Assembly: GCA_004151065.3 (NCBI GenBank)
Contig: NWUY0300047475.1
Location: forward strand, 13,973-36,219
Reading direction: 5' to 3'
Source of the DNA: Larix sibirica
Taxonomy: Eukaryota > Streptophyta > Pinopsida > Pinales > Pinaceae
DNA: 22,247 nucleotides
Below are positions 19,572 to 22,247 of the stretch, in pieces. A program made the translations under genes and the position numbers. Below the pieces are notes generated by a model. It was not told the origin of the DNA. It did not search any database and was given only the letters and a program-made list of their open reading frames with translations. Each line of letters opens with the position of its first letter. Position 1 is the first letter of the stretch.

Positions 19572-21987
19572 TATGTGGCATGATATTCCGTGTTTGGGTT
19601 TTTCTCCTACACATTGCTTAGATTTACTCAAAATAAGAATTTGATTCAACCCTGAAGGGATTGTCATATTGAGAAATGGACCAAACAAGAAATCGTGTTT
19701 CATTAATGTGAGAAATTGTACATAAGAGCATGTATTATTATTTTATTGTTAGTGTGGCATATTCTTATTTTATGGATGTCTTTTCTACGAGTCTATTATA
19801 GAAAAAATTTCATTCCTAAAAAAGTTAAGGTATAATGCACTAATTGTCTGACTTGTATTCACATAACCAAAGGAAGCATACTCATTTTCATATATTTGAA
19901 GCTAGAGTCCTCACAAAAAAAAACCAAGTGTTATGGTGCACTATACATATCTCTAGATTTGGAGGCACAAATTTCTCCCATGTTTGCTTCCATTGATGAT
20001 CCAAACATAGTGCCTAATGGAGATAAGACTTTCAGATTGAACTTGGTCAAGCTTTAGCCACACCAAATATACAGTCCAACTTTGAAGAGATGATAGGCAT
20101 GATACCTGCATTCTCCATTGAGACAATGAGAAGACTAGAGATATGAAATAAGAGCATACATTTTCACCATAAGGAATAAGCGGATGTAACGATGTTGGAT
20201 ACTAGCACTATATTTGATCATAATATGGTAATCCCATAAGAGGTGCTAGCAAGAACTTGATCTTTAATTGATCGTGTCTAGTTTGAAAAAAAATAAAATT
20301 GAGCCTTAAGAGAAAATAGTCTTTTGCAAGAGATACACAATATGGATTTTCTTTTGACATTGAAGCATCTCTAGTAATATTTGGGAACCTCGGGAGTGGG
20401 AGAAATCAGATTTACAACCAATTTTCATGCATAATAAAAGAATTATTATGATAGGCAAAGAAATTTGTTTCTAGTACGCATAAATCCGGAGTAGCTAATC
20501 AATTGTCATAATTAGAGGAAAATTCAAGGTACAAATGTTTAGTTGGCATCATGCACTTGACTTGAATTGGTTATGATATGCTCTAAAATGTTGACCTAGC
20601 ATGAGCATGTTTGTTCTTTTTTTAGATCTATTGGATACCTATTCCTATTGACTTTAGTGCTGAGACCCTTCCACAACATCTTCATTGGTAGTTCCCATTT
20701 CCAAGATAAATTCATCAAATTCAAATTATTGGAATGTAAGAAAATGGTTATGTCTCAGTCGATAAGTATTAGATAGAATTTAGACAACTGATACTCTTAA
20801 AACCTTTCATATTAATGAGCCTATACCTCAATGGATTTTACTCTAAGCTTAAAATACATAAGTGCAAGGATAACGTAATAACAAAGCAAAATCGAGGTTG
20901 AAAGAACAAAAAAGAATCATTGATATCTCAATCATCATAAGAAGAGATGATTTTTAGTTCTTGACTATCCTAGATGGAATATCCACAGAGACAAACCATT
21001 AGAAACTAGGCAAGCAAAAAATAAAATAAAATTCTCAAATAGCTTAAGCATCGAAGCCAACTTGAGCAAGTTGTAAGTGTCTAATCTTTCATAGGGATTA
21101 GTATTTTCCAAGATGCTGCATGAATAGTTATTTCAATATGACACCTGAATAATTTTGAAACCACATGCAACACTAACAATTCTAGCTTTCTTCTTCATAA
21201 TATTTTTATTTATTTATTGTATATCTTTCACTCGTCATTTAAAAAATTGGTTTTTCAGTTACATTTTATTATGAGTTGAATTGATATTTTTCTTGCAATT
21301 GTGTATATTGGATATGCATTTCCCCTTTTCATCCGAATGCGGCTAAGAGGTTTTGTTGAAAAAATATGTTTCATGACGAAAACTTACATTTTGAATTTAT
21401 TTTTTAACTCACTAGATTTGTTTGATTGTGCACATGTTTCCCTTTATTTTTTTAATTTGAGTAGCACCATGCACATAAAAGATGCCTGAAGTGGTCTGCG
21501 TGTCTTTCTTGGTTTATGATTTGAATTGGAGATAAATCAAGGACAACTTGAAAAAGTGTTGTAGGGGCCATATCTTGTCAGTGACTAAGTATTGGTTAAT
21601 CTTGCATATTGGATGGTGAGAAAGTCTCATGTGTCTAGGGATCCACCCGTACACTAATATGTTGTTCACATAAAGAGCGAAAATTCAAAGTCCATGGGAT
21701 AAAAAACAAAAGGAATTATTTATATTAGCAGGTATAGAAAATTAATAAAACAATCCCAACCACTCGCAATCATCACTTATCAAGCCAAAAAAAAATCCAC
21801 CACTTTCCTTATCCACCAAATGCTGAGAATATGTTAAATCAAAAGGGAAGGATTGGGAAATCAAGTGCATTCAAAGCAAAGGACATGCAGATAAAACGAT
21901 TGGTGCTATGCACGTTCATTTGCAGTGGACCAAGGTTTATGATGTCATGTTAACTTAATTAGGGTTGTGGATTCATAGGTAATAGAG
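19572..21987. other. AT-rich non-coding stretch; no gene supported
   Basis: Both strands are full of stops. A short open piece near 19970-20055 (SPMFASIDDPNIVPNGDK) looks protein-like but is isolated and ends at a stop. The 62-codon frame at 21301-21489 is hydrophobic only because the DNA is T-rich. No repeat family recognised. Confidence 0.5.
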
Positions 21988-22021
21988 ATGTGTGTGTGCA
22001 CGCACACACGTATGTGTGTGT
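21988..22021. repeat. Alternating purine/pyrimidine tract (GT/CA), Z-DNA type
   Basis: Thirty-four bases alternate perfectly between purine and pyrimidine: a GT run, then gcacgcacacac, then gtatgtgtgtgt. The gtgtgtg and cacacac halves can also fold into a short hairpin with a cacg loop. Such tracts can adopt left-handed DNA under supercoiling; any function here is unknown. Confidence 0.85.
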
Positions 22022-22037
22022 TTATTTGGTGAAAATT

Positions 22038-22147
22038 ATTTATATCTCATATTTATATAATCTCTATGATGAATAATTCAACCTAGATTGTTGATGCCAT
22101 TTATATCCCATACTTATATAATCCCTAAGATCAATATTTCAACCTAG
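22038..22147. repeat. 61-bp-period tandem pair
   Basis: 22038-22086 and 22099-22147 both run atttatatc(t/c)catatttatata or a close variant to ttcaacctag, with scattered mismatches and a 12-bp spacer. Confidence 0.85.
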
Positions 22148-22247
22148 CTTGAATGATCGAGTAGCTCATAGTTTTTTATCGTTTCTTACTTTATATCTCA
22201 TAAAGCTCGTTTATGCTATGAGCTTCTCATCACCTGTCAAAAACAAG
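22148..22247. other. Window end; nothing recognised
   Basis: AT-rich sequence with no frame or repeat. Confidence 0.5.

Noticed and set aside
21301-21489. A 62-codon hydrophobic small protein
   Set aside because: The T-rich DNA explains the Phe/Leu content; the start is not ATG and there is no support from context.

Overview
The window reads as repeat-dominated nuclear DNA of a large-genome seed plant. It is strongly AT-rich and packed with decayed plant-type Ty3/gypsy retrotransposons, a non-LTR-style insertion and minisatellites. I found no intact host gene. A gymnosperm would fit the style, but nothing in the sequence proves it. There is one long assembly gap (10359-11192) and three single-N joins (3179, 10063, 18840). 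Two of those joins sit beside suspicious duplications, so local order should be read with care.

Layout. 1-6685 holds two head-to-tail, plus-strand copies of one Ty3/gypsy family. Each has an LTR end, a primer-binding site resembling the complement of initiator-Met tRNA, and a gag-protease-RT coding region broken by stops and frameshifts. Copy 1 (LTR to 852, coding 947-3178) ends at a single N. Copy 2 (LTR about 3190-3983, coding 4076 to about 6685) stops just after RT; RNase H, integrase and the 3' LTR are missing. 6843-8265 is a GC-richer block with a 13-A tail and an 11-bp target-site duplication. It is a retroposed element or transcript carrying a broken reading frame of unknown identity.

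8277-9922 is AT-rich non-coding DNA with three tandem families (222, 69 and about 120 bp). The about 120-bp family occurs again in inverted orientation at 14171-14470, so the two arrays face each other across about 4.2 kb. Between them lie a possible Ty1/copia LTR fragment (10067-10358), the gap, and block A (11193-13520). A diverged direct copy, block B (14815-16770), lies just outside the right array. Blocks A and B carry different copy numbers of three internal minisatellites (30, 35 and 40 bp).

17430-19002 is a badly decayed coding-like stretch, with a 162-bp duplication across a single N. 19003-22247 is mostly featureless AT-rich DNA with a 39-bp tandem pair, a Z-DNA-type alternating purine/pyrimidine tract and a 61-bp-period tandem pair.

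Nothing here looks like a working pathway or operon. The genes present are dead transposon genes; the retrotransposons would once have copied themselves through gag particle assembly, protease maturation and reverse transcription. The points of interest are how the elements are nested and duplicated, and where the assembly may be wrong.
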